Assembly (NCBI GenBank): GCA_018262985.1
Contig: JADFDI010000005.1
Location: forward strand, 62,001 to 126,000
Origin: Spirochaetota bacterium
GTDB taxonomy: Bacteria; Spirochaetota; Spirochaetia; Treponematales; UBA12059
Direction of reading: 5' to 3'
Length of the DNA: 64,000 nt
Every line of letters starts with the position of its first letter. Within the stretch, counting starts at the first letter, position 1. Below are positions 38,835 through 45,824 of the stretch, in pieces. The translations under genes were made by a program, and so were the position numbers. The notes beneath the pieces were generated by a model, which saw nothing but the letters and a program-made list of their open reading frames with translations, searched no databases and was not told the origin of the DNA.

Positions 38835-38853
38835 TGCACCCGTCACGGGTGCA
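38835..38853. promoter_or_regulatory. palindromic operator candidate
   Basis: TGCACCCGT and ACGGGTGCA flank a single C, a perfect 9-bp-arm palindrome in the gap between the divergent hydrolase and acyltransferase genes, immediately before a TATCAT box (38855-38860). I see no second copy in the window. Confidence 0.5.
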
Positions 38854-38870
38854 GTATCATCTAAGGAGTC

Positions 38871-40202
38871 ATGGAAATCGAAGAAAGCCTCAAGCGCGGA
38901 CCGATGCCCCCGTGGTATGCCCTCGACCACGCCGCCATCATCTACCCGGCTGTCATCTCGGACCGGATAACGGTGTTCTTCCGGCTCCAGGCCACCCTCG
39001 ACCGGCCGGTCAACATCGAAATCCTGTCCAAGGCCATGGCGAACATCGCGAAGCGCTTCCCGCACTACCACGTCGAGCTCAGGCGCGGCCTCTTCTGGTA
39101 CTACCTGGAGAAGAATCCGGAGCCACAGCAGCCGATCGCGGATTCGCGCTATCCCATGCAGAAGCCCGGCGTCGGCCGGCGCGGCGTTCATCTGTATCGC
39201 GTCCGGGCCTACCATGACCGCATCGCGCTCGAGGTCTGCCACATCATCACCGACGGATCCGGCGGCCTGATCCTGCTCAAGACGCTGCTCGGCGAGTACT
39301 TCCGCCTGCAGGGGGTGGACGTCGCGTACGTCGACGGCGTGCTCGATCCGGAATCCGAGCCGCCCGAGGACGAGTGGGAGGATGCCTTCGCGAAGTACAG
39401 CATGCCCGGCTATCCGCCGCCGCCGCACGAGGTGAAGGCGTACCATATCCCGGGTACCCACCTGCCGATCCGGACGAACCGCATCGTCACGGGCTACCTC
39501 TCGGTGAAGGAGCTGCTCGATGCGTCGAGGAAGCACGGCGCGTCGGCCACCGAGTACCTCTCGGCCCACTACGTCGCGGCGCTCCAGGACATCCAGGACG
39601 CCGACCCGACCCAACGGAACCGGAGGCGGCGCAGGCCCATCAAGTTCGAGATACCGGCGAACATGCGCAAGATCTTCCCCACCAATACAATGAGGAATTT
39701 CAGCCTCTTCATGATGCCCTTCGTCGACACCCGGCTCGGGCACTGGAAATTCGAGGAGATCCTTCACACGGTCAAGCACTCGATGGCGCTCCAGCTTCGG
39801 CCCAAGGAGCTCCTCAAGACCATCACGCGCAACGTCCAGGCCGCACGGAGCATCTTCATCCGCGCGCTGCCGTTGCCGCTCAAAAACGCCTTCATGCGCA
39901 TGCTCTACAGCGCCCTCGGCGAATCGCTCTTCTCGGGGCTGTTGACCAACCTGGGCCCCGCCGGAATCCCCGAGCCGATCGCCTCCAGGGTTCGCAAGGT
40001 CGAGGTCCTGGTGACGCCGAGCCCGTTCATGAAGACCACCGCCGCCATGGTGAGCCACGGCGACGTCGCGGCGATCAGCTTCGGCAGCAATATCGTCGAA
40101 ACCGACCTCGAGCGGATCTTCTTCCGCCGCCTGGTCAAGGCCGGGCTCCACGTCAAGATCGAATCGAACGTCTCGTCGCACGACGAGAGGAAGGAAGGAT
40201 AA
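38871..40202 (+). CDS. alcohol acetyltransferase / condensation-like acyltransferase
   Basis: 443-residue protein of the chloramphenicol-acetyltransferase-like superfamily (alcohol acetyltransferase/condensation fold). The HxxxD catalytic motif reads CHIITDGSGG (about residue 121). The C-terminal half carries FEIPANMRKIFPTNTMRNFSLF and the late strand ISFGSNIVETDLERIFFRRL. It lacks carrier-protein domains, so it is a stand-alone enzyme. It overlaps the DUF6320 gene closely (two-base gap) and the pair is conserved with alpha/beta hydrolases in other genomes, as here. Ribosome site AAGGAG before the ATG. Confidence 0.85.
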   Translation: MEIEESLKRGPMPPWYALDHAAIIYPAVISDRITVFFRLQATLDRPVNIEILSKAMANIAKRFPHYHVELRRGLFWYYLEKNPEPQQPIADSRYPMQKPGVGRRGVHLYRVRAYHDRIALEVCHIITDGSGGLILLKTLLGEYFRLQGVDVAYVDGVLDPESEPPEDEWEDAFAKYSMPGYPPPPHEVKAYHIPGTHLPIRTNRIVTGYLSVKELLDASRKHGASATEYLSAHYVAALQDIQDADPTQRNRRRRRPIKFEIPANMRKIFPTNTMRNFSLFMMPFVDTRLGHWKFEEILHTVKHSMALQLRPKELLKTITRNVQAARSIFIRALPLPLKNAFMRMLYSALGESLFSGLLTNLGPAGIPEPIASRVRKVEVLVTPSPFMKTTAAMVSHGDVAAISFGSNIVETDLERIFFRRLVKAGLHVKIESNVSSHDERKEG

Positions 40203-40204
40203 GC

Positions 40205-40930
40205 ATGCCCTATTGCAGCGATTGCGGGGTGGAGGTCGACGCGGGAGTCGAGGCCTGCCCCCTATGCAAGGCTCCCATCCACAGGTCGGCGGAGTGCGCC
40301 GAGCCGACGCGGCCGCACGCGGCCTATCCCGATCGGATCATCGACCCCGAGGACCGCTACCACCTGACGGCCACCGAGCGGCGCCGCATCGCGGTCGAGT
40401 TGCTATCCCTGGCCTTCGGGCTCGCCGGGGCGGTGATCCTGCTCGTGGACCTGGTGGTCAACCAGCGGCTCGGCTGGTCCCTCTACGCCCTCGTGTCGGT
40501 CGGCTTCGCCTGGCTGGTGACGACCATGCCCCTGATCCTCTTCGGCAAGCCGTGGCTCGTGTTCGCGGTGCTGGCTCCGGCCCTCCCGCTCTTCCTGTTC
40601 CTGATCGACGTATTCGACGGGCGCGGCATCGGCTGGTTCCTGCCCTACGGCCTGCCGATCGCGGGGGCCGGCATGGGCGCCGTGGCCGCCGTCGGGGCGG
40701 TCATCGGGGCGAGTCGGCGCAAGGGCCTCAACGTCGTAGCCACCATCTTCCTCGGGGCGGCGCTCTTCGTGCTCATCCTCGAGGGCATCCTCGACCTGAA
40801 CCGCGGCGGACTCTCGCCCTACTGGTCGGCGATCGCGGCGCTCGCGCTGGCGCCGACCGCGGTGGTGCTCTACTTCCTGCACGGCCGCGTGCTCCGCGGC
40901 GCCGATCTGAGGAAGGTGTTCAGGCTCTGA
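40205..40930 (+). CDS. DUF6320 zinc-ribbon membrane protein
   Basis: 241 residues. The N terminus is a zinc ribbon (CSDCGVEVDAGVEACPLC, two CxxC pairs), then a proline-rich linker and about six membrane spans in tight hairpins (residues 65-230). The C terminus is short and basic. It matches DUF6320 proteins that partner with alcohol-acetyltransferase genes. Function unknown. It lies two bases after the acyltransferase gene and is followed by a strong terminator, so the two make one operon. Confidence 0.85.
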   Translation: MPYCSDCGVEVDAGVEACPLCKAPIHRSAECAEPTRPHAAYPDRIIDPEDRYHLTATERRRIAVELLSLAFGLAGAVILLVDLVVNQRLGWSLYALVSVGFAWLVTTMPLILFGKPWLVFAVLAPALPLFLFLIDVFDGRGIGWFLPYGLPIAGAGMGAVAAVGAVIGASRRKGLNVVATIFLGAALFVLILEGILDLNRGGLSPYWSAIAALALAPTAVVLYFLHGRVLRGADLRKVFRL

Positions 40931-40959
40931 CCCCCCAGCCCCTCGCGGACGGCGGTGGA

Positions 40960-40996
40960 GAAACCGGCTCCCGTTGCGGGGGCCGGTTTCTTTTTT
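40960..40996 (+). terminator. rho-independent terminator after DUF6320 gene
   Basis: GAAACCGGC pairs with GCCGGTTTC with an additional inner CCCG/CGGG stem, and a TTTTTT run follows. Confidence 0.9.
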
Positions 40997-41000
40997 GAGG

Positions 41001-41055
41001 AAAGGGGCGGGGACGGGGGAAAGGGGCGGGGACGGGGGAAAGGGGCGGGGACGGA
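41001..41055. repeat. 19-base G-rich tandem repeat, 2.9 copies
   Basis: Unit AAAGGGGCGGGGACGGGGG at 41001, 41020 and 41039 (last copy partial). It runs directly into further GGGGCGGAGCC / GGGGACAGAGCC elements (to 41128), so this gap seems to have grown by repeat amplification. G-tracts could form quadruplexes. Confidence 0.85.
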
Positions 41056-41084
41056 CGGAGGGGCGGAGCCGTTCTCGGCCGGGC

Positions 41085-41096
41085 GGGGACAGAGCC
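41085..41096. repeat. REP-like motif copy (GGGGACAGAGCC)
   Basis: Exact 11-base core inside the G-rich repeat tract, followed by GTTCTCGG. Two one-base variants flank it (near 41061 and 41112), each with the same following GTTYTC. Confidence 0.7.
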
Positions 41097-41127
41097 GTTC
41101 TCGGAAGGGGCGGGGACGGAGCCGTTT

Positions 41128-41613
41128 TCAGCCGTGCCGGGGTCCTTCGTAGGGGCCTCGGAAGCGCTTCGGCGCGTAGAGGAAGCCGAAGCTGGTCGCG
41201 CCCTCCTTGGTGGCCGTGGCGTGGTGCCGTCGGTGCGCGTTGACTATGCCTTCCAGATACGCGCCGCGTGCGGGAATCCTGAGCCACCGGATCCGCTTGT
41301 GGAACATGATGTCATGGAAGAGCACGTAGCCGAGGCCGTAGAGCGCGACGCCGAAGCCCGCCGCCGCCACGAGCGACCGACCGCGGAGCAACCCGTTGTA
41401 GATAAGAAGGAAGGACGCGAACGCGAAAACGAGCGCGTACGCGTCGTTGCGCTGGAGCCGGCGCCCCGATTTACTGTGGTGGTCGCTGTGCAGGAACCAG
41501 CCGAAGCCGTGCATCACCCAGCGGTGCATGCCGTAGGCGACGCCCTCGAAGGCCGCCGCGGAAGCGAGCAGGACGAGGGCGTGGGCCAGGAACGATACGA
41601 TTGGCGATACCAT
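41128..41613 (-). CDS. crtZ: beta-carotene hydroxylase-like di-iron membrane enzyme
   Basis: 161 residues, fatty-acid-hydroxylase superfamily. The histidine clusters are complete: HRWVMH, HSDHH, FHDIMFHKR and NAHRRHH, in the spacing of CrtZ beta-carotene 3-hydroxylase, set among about four membrane spans. It is divergent from a carotenoid desaturase gene, which supports carotenoid hydroxylation. The exact ring substrate is not known, since no cyclase gene is visible. Start set by GGAGGACGCCC. Confidence 0.85.
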   Translation of the reverse strand: MVSPIVSFLAHALVLLASAAAFEGVAYGMHRWVMHGFGWFLHSDHHSKSGRRLQRNDAYALVFAFASFLLIYNGLLRGRSLVAAAGFGVALYGLGYVLFHDIMFHKRIRWLRIPARGAYLEGIVNAHRRHHATATKEGATSFGFLYAPKRFRGPYEGPRHG

Positions 41614-41750
41614 GGGCGTCCTCCGGAGGCGCGCGGCGCTTCGCCCTTGCGACGGCGACCGGACGCGCCTGATACTCTAGGACCGGCGTCGCTCCGGCGC
41701 AAGCGAGGAACGGCGCGGCACGAGAACCGCGGCACGGGGACGGAGGACCA

Positions 41751-43253
41751 ATGGGCGGAAGGGCGATCGTGATCGGCGCGGGGCTCGGCGGGCTTTCGGC
41801 CGCGGCGAACCTGGCGCGCGTGGGCTGGCGCGTGGAAGTCCTCGAGCAGGGGGAGGGTCCGGGAGGGAAGGCGACCGAAGTCCGGCTCGGCGCCTATCGC
41901 TGGGACGCCGGCCCGAGCCTCGTGACCATGCCGCGGGTGTTCCGCTCCACGTTCGAACGGCTCGGGAGGCGCCTGGAGGACTACCTTACGCTCGTCCCCC
42001 TGGACCGGATCTACGCCTATTTCTGGCCGGACGGCGCGGCGCTCGGCTCGTACGCCGACCGCGCGCGTTTCGGCGACGAGGCGGATCGGACCTTCGGATC
42101 CGGCTCGAAGGAGCTGACTCGCTACCTTGCGGACGCCGCGCGGCTCTGGCGCATCGCGGGCGAGATCTTCCTCGAGCGGCCCATCCACGAGATCGGGTCC
42201 TGGCTCGGATTCCGAACCCTTCCCAAGATCCTGGGGCTACCCTTCATCGATCCGCTCCGCAGCTTCCACGCGCGCAACGCCGCGAGCTTCCGCGACCCGC
42301 GCCTCGTGCAGCTCTTCGACCGCTACGCCACCTACAACGGCTCGAACCCCTGGCGCACGCCGGCCACCATGGGCATCATCCCCCACGTCGAGTACGAGTG
42401 GGGCGGTTGGACCGTGCTGGAAGGCATCCACGCCATACCCCGCGCCCTCGAGCGCGTCGCGCGCGAGCTAGGCGTCGAATTCCGTTACGGCGCGCGGGTC
42501 GAACGCATCCTGACTGACGGGAGAAACGCGGTCGGCGCAGCCTGGGTCGACGCGGGGGGGCGTCGTGGCGAGGTCCGCGCCGACGCCGTGGTTTCGGACC
42601 TGGACGTCCTCGCCACCTGGCGCGAATTGTTGAACGCGCCTGAATCGAAGGCTGCCCGCCGCTACGCGCGGCTGGAACCTTCAAGTTCGGGCGTGGTGTT
42701 CTATTGGGGAATCAAGCGGCGCGACGGGCGGCTCGGCGTCAACAACATCTTCTTCTCGACTGATTACGCGGCCGAGTTCCGCGACATCTTCGACGAGGGC
42801 CGCCTGCCCGACGACCCGACCGTCTATGTCAACATCACGGGCCGCGTCACCGCGGGCGACGCTCCGCCGGACGGGGACAACTGGTTCGTGCTGGTCAACG
42901 CGCCGCCCGATCGAGGGCAGGACTGGTCCGCGGAGCTCGCGAGGCTCCGCGCGACGGTCATCCGCGTCCTTTCGGAGCGGCTCGGCTGGAACGTCGGCGC
43001 GGCCATCGTCGAGGAGGCCACGCTCGACCCCGCGCGCATCGCGCTCCGGACCGGCGGCTCGGGCGGCTCGCTTTACGGCATCGCCTCGAATTCTCCCTCG
43101 GCCGCCTTCCGCCGGCAAGCCAATCGTTGCCGCGAGGTCGACGGGCTCTACTTCTGCTCCGGCTCGGCCCATCCGGGCGGCGGCATGCCGCTCGTGCTGC
43201 TGTCCGGCCGCATTGCCGCGGAGCTCGCGGACCGGAGGTACCGCGGGCGCTGA
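41751..43253 (+). CDS. crtI: phytoene desaturase-like carotenoid oxidoreductase
   Basis: 500-residue FAD enzyme of the CrtI family. The N-terminal dinucleotide-binding motif VIGAGLGGLSAAANLARVG leads into EVLEQGEGPGGKATE, and the family end motif reads YFCSGSAHPGGGMPLVLLSGR. Sister functions (neurosporene or hydroxyneurosporene desaturase, CrtD; diapophytoene desaturase) share this layout, so desaturation of a carotenoid is firm while the exact step is not. It is divergent from crtZ. No phytoene synthase is in the window. Confidence 0.87.
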   Translation: MGGRAIVIGAGLGGLSAAANLARVGWRVEVLEQGEGPGGKATEVRLGAYRWDAGPSLVTMPRVFRSTFERLGRRLEDYLTLVPLDRIYAYFWPDGAALGSYADRARFGDEADRTFGSGSKELTRYLADAARLWRIAGEIFLERPIHEIGSWLGFRTLPKILGLPFIDPLRSFHARNAASFRDPRLVQLFDRYATYNGSNPWRTPATMGIIPHVEYEWGGWTVLEGIHAIPRALERVARELGVEFRYGARVERILTDGRNAVGAAWVDAGGRRGEVRADAVVSDLDVLATWRELLNAPESKAARRYARLEPSSSGVVFYWGIKRRDGRLGVNNIFFSTDYAAEFRDIFDEGRLPDDPTVYVNITGRVTAGDAPPDGDNWFVLVNAPPDRGQDWSAELARLRATVIRVLSERLGWNVGAAIVEEATLDPARIALRTGGSGGSLYGIASNSPSAAFRRQANRCREVDGLYFCSGSAHPGGGMPLVLLSGRIAAELADRRYRGR

Positions 43254-43254
43254 C

Positions 43255-44598
43255 TCAGGCGCCCTCGAGCCCCTCTTGGCCGACGGCGGTTTCGGCGATT
43301 TTCTTCACCTTGAGATACTCGGTGTTGAGCCGCGACATGCGCAGGTTGAGCCGCGCCAGCCGCTGCGCCAGCAGGCGCGCCAGGTAGATGCCGTAGTGCG
43401 GGTTGTCCTTGATCAGGTTGACGAAATCCTGCTTCGAGATGCGGATCAGGGTGCTCTTGCCCTTCGACACCACCGTGGCGGAGCGACGGTTGGAGAGGAG
43501 GAAGCTCATCTCGCCCATGAACATGTCGTCCGGGGTGAGCGCGGACACCAGCTTGCCCTTGGCGTAGACATGCAGGCGGCCTGAGACGATGTAATAGAGG
43601 AAGTCGCTCGCCTCTCCCTCGGAGCAGATGTACTGACCGTCCTGGAAATTCATTTCCAGCGCGCTTTCGAAGATGGCGGGGATGACGTTCGACTGGGCCA
43701 CCTGGTGGTCGATCTCGAAGCTGACCTCGTTGCCCTTCTCGTTGTAGGCGAGGTTCTTGACGTAGATGCCGGCCATGCGCATGCCCATGCCGTGGAGTCC
43801 CGGCTCGGCCGGATCGGCGTTGATGCGGGAGCGCCAATCGAAGCCGTCGCCTTCGTCGCGGATGGTGAAGCGCGACCACTCCGGCATGATCGTGTAGGTG
43901 AAGTAGACCTTCCTGGCCCGCACACCGGAATCGCGGTTCTTTTCGCGGATCAGGTCCATGATGTCGCGGTTCTTCTCGAGCCAGGCGCTTTTCTCTTCGA
44001 AGGAAATCTTGCAGTTCCCGTGTTCGATGGCGTTTATGAGGAGCTCGAGCAGCGCGACGTGGAGCTTTTCCTTCATCTCGCGGTCGATCAGGTTGGCGTT
44101 GTAGAGGTAGTTGGTGACGAGGTTCGAATACGTGGTGATGTCGAGCGGCTCGTTGTCGATGACGAAGGAGCCGGAAATGCTCTTGATCAGGTGCTGCTGG
44201 ATGCCGCGCTGGAAGAGGATCTGCTTGTTCTGCCGCACGATCTTCAGGAGGCGCTGGAAACCGGCGGCCAGTTCGCGCTTCTTGAGCATCGCGATGACGT
44301 TCTGGTCGCGCATGGACTCGCGCAGGTCCTTCTCGTCCAGCTGGTCGTGGATGGCCACGATGCCGCCGTAGTGGAGCCACGGGTCGCGCCGTATTTCCTC
44401 GAGCACGGCCATCGCGTCCACTTTCGGATCGGAGAAGCAGATGACCTTCATGTCGGGGAGCTCGTACTTGAGGAACTCGATGACGGACGAGCCGTCGCTG
44501 AAGAAGACGGGCTCGAACTCGCCGCCGAAAGCCGCGCACTGGGCCTCGATGAAGCGGTTGAGCTGTTCGTCGGAGGAGATGACGGGGAACTTTCTCAC
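43255..44598 (-). CDS. pseudo-receiver / HATPase / cyclic-nucleotide-binding protein
   Basis: 447 residues with three parts. Residues 1-115 have the alternating pattern of a receiver-like domain (VICFSDPKVDAM, possible acceptor D57). Residues 165-300 form a GHKL ATPase of the RsbW/anti-sigma type: N box LLELLINAIEHGN, G1 box RDEGDGFDW and G2 GLHGMGMRMAG. Residues 305-410 are a cNMP-binding domain with the phosphate-binding cassette FMGEMSFLLSNRRSATVVS. No dimerisation histidine or DNA-binding region is seen. It may act as a cyclic-nucleotide-gated serine kinase or phosphate sensor. It converges with crtI (1-base gap). Confidence 0.85.
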   Translation of the reverse strand: MRKFPVISSDEQLNRFIEAQCAAFGGEFEPVFFSDGSSVIEFLKYELPDMKVICFSDPKVDAMAVLEEIRRDPWLHYGGIVAIHDQLDEKDLRESMRDQNVIAMLKKRELAAGFQRLLKIVRQNKQILFQRGIQQHLIKSISGSFVIDNEPLDITTYSNLVTNYLYNANLIDREMKEKLHVALLELLINAIEHGNCKISFEEKSAWLEKNRDIMDLIREKNRDSGVRARKVYFTYTIMPEWSRFTIRDEGDGFDWRSRINADPAEPGLHGMGMRMAGIYVKNLAYNEKGNEVSFEIDHQVAQSNVIPAIFESALEMNFQDGQYICSEGEASDFLYYIVSGRLHVYAKGKLVSALTPDDMFMGEMSFLLSNRRSATVVSKGKSTLIRISKQDFVNLIKDNPHYGIYLARLLAQRLARLNLRMSRLNTEYLKVKKIAETAVGQEGLEGA

Positions 44599-44685
44599 GA
44601 TGGCCGGTCCTTGTCTTCGTTCGAGGTGGAAGCCCGCGCCGGGCGCGCGTTGCTCCCTACAGCATCGGCGCGAAAGGCGCTCCGA

Positions 44686-44715
44686 TTGACGACGATGGCT
44701 TCACTTTTGTATCAT
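44686..44715 (+). promoter_or_regulatory. tRNA-Ile promoter
   Basis: TTGACG and TATCAT separated by 18 bases, with the -10 box ending 20 bases before the tRNA. Confidence 0.6.
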
Positions 44716-44735
44716 GACCCGGCATTTAGCGCCAC

Positions 44736-44808
44736 GGGCCTATAGCTCAGCGGTCAGAGCTGCGGACTCATAATCCGTAGGTCGCTGGTTCAAATCCAGC
44801 TGGGCCCA
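44736..44808 (+). tRNA. ileX: tRNA-Ile with CAU anticodon (AUA-reading after lysidine modification)
   Basis: The sequence folds into a complete cloverleaf: acceptor GGGCCTA/TGGGCCC, D arm GCTC/GAGC, anticodon loop CTCATAA, T arm GCTGG/CCAGC with TTCAAAT, discriminator A. The anticodon CAU would suggest methionine, but GACTCATAATC followed by GGTCGCTGG matches the minor isoleucine tRNA (ileX type), whose C34 is converted to lysidine by TilS. The CCA end is not encoded. Its terminator and a set of palindromes follow directly. Confidence 0.9.
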
Positions 44809-44874
44809 GAAAACGCCGTCTCGCCCGTAAGGGCGGGGCGGCGTTTTCTATAAGGATCCAGCTGGATTTGAACC
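44787..44874. repeat. palindrome A built from the tRNA 3' end
   Basis: GGTTCAAATCCAGCTGG (44787-44803, T arm and acceptor end of the tRNA) recurs in exact inverse orientation at 44858-44874. The tRNA terminator stem (AAAACGCCG/CGGCGTTTT) is nested between the 17-bp arms. Confidence 0.9.
44810..44850 (+). terminator. tRNA-Ile terminator
   Basis: AAAACGCCG pairs with CGGCGTTTT with an inner TCGCCC/GGGCG(G) stem and a T-rich tail, two bases after the tRNA. Confidence 0.85.
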
Positions 44875-44941
44875 GAGGCGTCCGTTCCGAGCGATGAGCG
44901 AGGACGAGCGCCATGGAAGGCGCGAGAGGGCTCTCGAGGCG

Positions 44942-44980
44942 GGCTTTAGGGCTCTGGCACGATGCCCGAGCCCTAAAGCC
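44942..44980. repeat. palindrome C
   Basis: GGCTTTAGGGCTC (44942-44954) and its exact complement GAGCCCTAAAGCC (44968-44980) flank a 13-base interior with a small TGGCA/TGCCC inner pairing. Its right arm abuts the left arm of palindrome B, sharing GCC. Confidence 0.9.
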
Positions 44981-45059
44981 AAATCCAGCTGGGCCCAGAA
45001 AACGCCGTTCCGCCCTTGGGTGGGACGGCGTTTTCGATAAAGGCCCAGCTGGATTTGGC
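44978..45059. repeat. palindrome B, second copy of tRNA 3' end plus terminator
   Basis: GCCAAATCCAGCTGGGCC (44978-44995) and its exact complement (45042-45059) form 18-bp arms around a second copy of the terminator stem (AAAACGCCGT/ACGGCGTTTT). The 28 bases at 44981-45008 are identical to 44792-44819 at the tRNA. Confidence 0.9.
44999..45037 (+). terminator. duplicate of the tRNA terminator
   Basis: A 10-bp stem AAAACGCCGT/ACGGCGTTTT with TTTT tail, nested within palindrome B. It has no tRNA in front of it. Confidence 0.75.
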
Positions 45060-45148
45060 TCGGACCCGGTCGACCGTCGTGGGATGGAGCCTCGGTACGC
45101 CGGCCGCGCGAGCGAGGTGCCCGGCCGGTCCGCGGCCGGCTCCCTGAT

Positions 45149-45373
45149 TCAGCTGCCGTCCCGCGAGTTGGCTTCGACCAGTTCCCGGAGCGAGGCCAGG
45201 GCCGCCTCGCAGGAATACTGCGCCACGTCGATGGATATCGAGTCCTCGCGACCGCCGATGCCGGAGTCGAAACGGCCGGAAATGATGTTGAGCGCGGCGA
45301 GCGCGGTCTTGAAGTGCAGGATGCCCTCGTGGGCCACGTCCCGGACCGCGCGCCTTCGCGCTTCAGCCTGCAA
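45149..45373 (-). CDS. small protein coupled to CheW-like gene
   Basis: 74 residues, helical and soluble (HFKTALAALNIISGRFDSGIGG then a second helix ALASLRELVEA). The likely start is a TTG at 45373 preceded by GGAGACGCGC; it overlaps the end of the CheW-like gene by 11 bases, so translation is probably coupled. No family is recognised. By context it may be a small partner of the CheW/MCP pair upstream. Confidence 0.6.
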   Translation of the reverse strand: MQAEARRRAVRDVAHEGILHFKTALAALNIISGRFDSGIGGREDSISIDVAQYSCEAALASLRELVEANSRDGS

Positions 45374-45815
45374 GCGCGTCTCCGATCTCGCGTGACGAAA
45401 AGAGGCCGTCCGGCGACATCCTCACGATCGCCCTGCCGTCGAGCCGGGATATGCCGAGCACGAAGGGTTCCCAGACGCCGTGTACGGCATCGTCCCCGTC
45501 CGAGTCCGTGGTTTCTTCCAGGTCGACCACCCCTGAAACGCCATCGACGAGGGCGCCGACGAGCGCCCGTTCCCCGGCGCCCGGGAGCGTGAACACCAGC
45601 ACGCACGCGTCCGAGCCGAGCTCGCCCGCCCGGAGCCCCAATTTGGCGCGAAGGTCGAGGATCGGAACGCTTTCGCCCCTGAGATCCATGACCCCGCGGA
45701 AGTACGGCAAGCGGCTCGGGACGGCGGTCTCTCCCGCGTACTCGACGACGCTTTGGACTATCCGGACGTCGACGGCGTACTCGACGCCGTCGAGCTTGAA
45801 TGCCAGGTACTGCAT
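45363..45815 (-). CDS. cheW: CheW-like chemotaxis adaptor
   Basis: 150-residue single CheW domain linking receptors to CheA. MQYLAFKLDGVEYAVDVRIVQSVVEY is the typical first beta-barrel strand pair, and LPYFRGVMDLRGESVPILDLRAKLGL the conserved core (R-G-x-x-x-P-I-x-D-L). The second lobe contains VDGVSGVVDLEETT. It sits nine bases after an MCP gene and is followed by the small overlapping gene, so the three form one sensory unit. No CheA is in the window. Confidence 0.9.
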   Translation of the reverse strand: MQYLAFKLDGVEYAVDVRIVQSVVEYAGETAVPSRLPYFRGVMDLRGESVPILDLRAKLGLRAGELGSDACVLVFTLPGAGERALVGALVDGVSGVVDLEETTDSDGDDAVHGVWEPFVLGISRLDGRAIVRMSPDGLFSSREIGDALAG

Positions 45816-45824
45816 GCCGGCTCC

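Larger units (their letters stand above)
44809..45148. other. tRNA-downstream repeat region, no gene
   Basis: The 340 bases between the tRNA and the small CheW-linked gene contain no convincing coding sequence. They consist largely of the palindromes A, B and C and the 28-base direct repeat described separately; the remainder (44875-44941 and 45060-45148) shows nothing I recognise. Confidence 0.8.

Noticed and set aside
44736-44808. Elongator methionine tRNA
   Set aside because: The CAU anticodon alone is ambiguous, but the arm sequences match the minor isoleucine tRNA much better than methionine tRNAs.
44792-45008. Attachment sites (attL/attR) of an integrative element at the tRNA
   Set aside because: The direct repeat encloses only 189 bases with no integrase gene, and the inverted copies of the same sequence are not explained by integration. 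Kept as a repeat finding instead.
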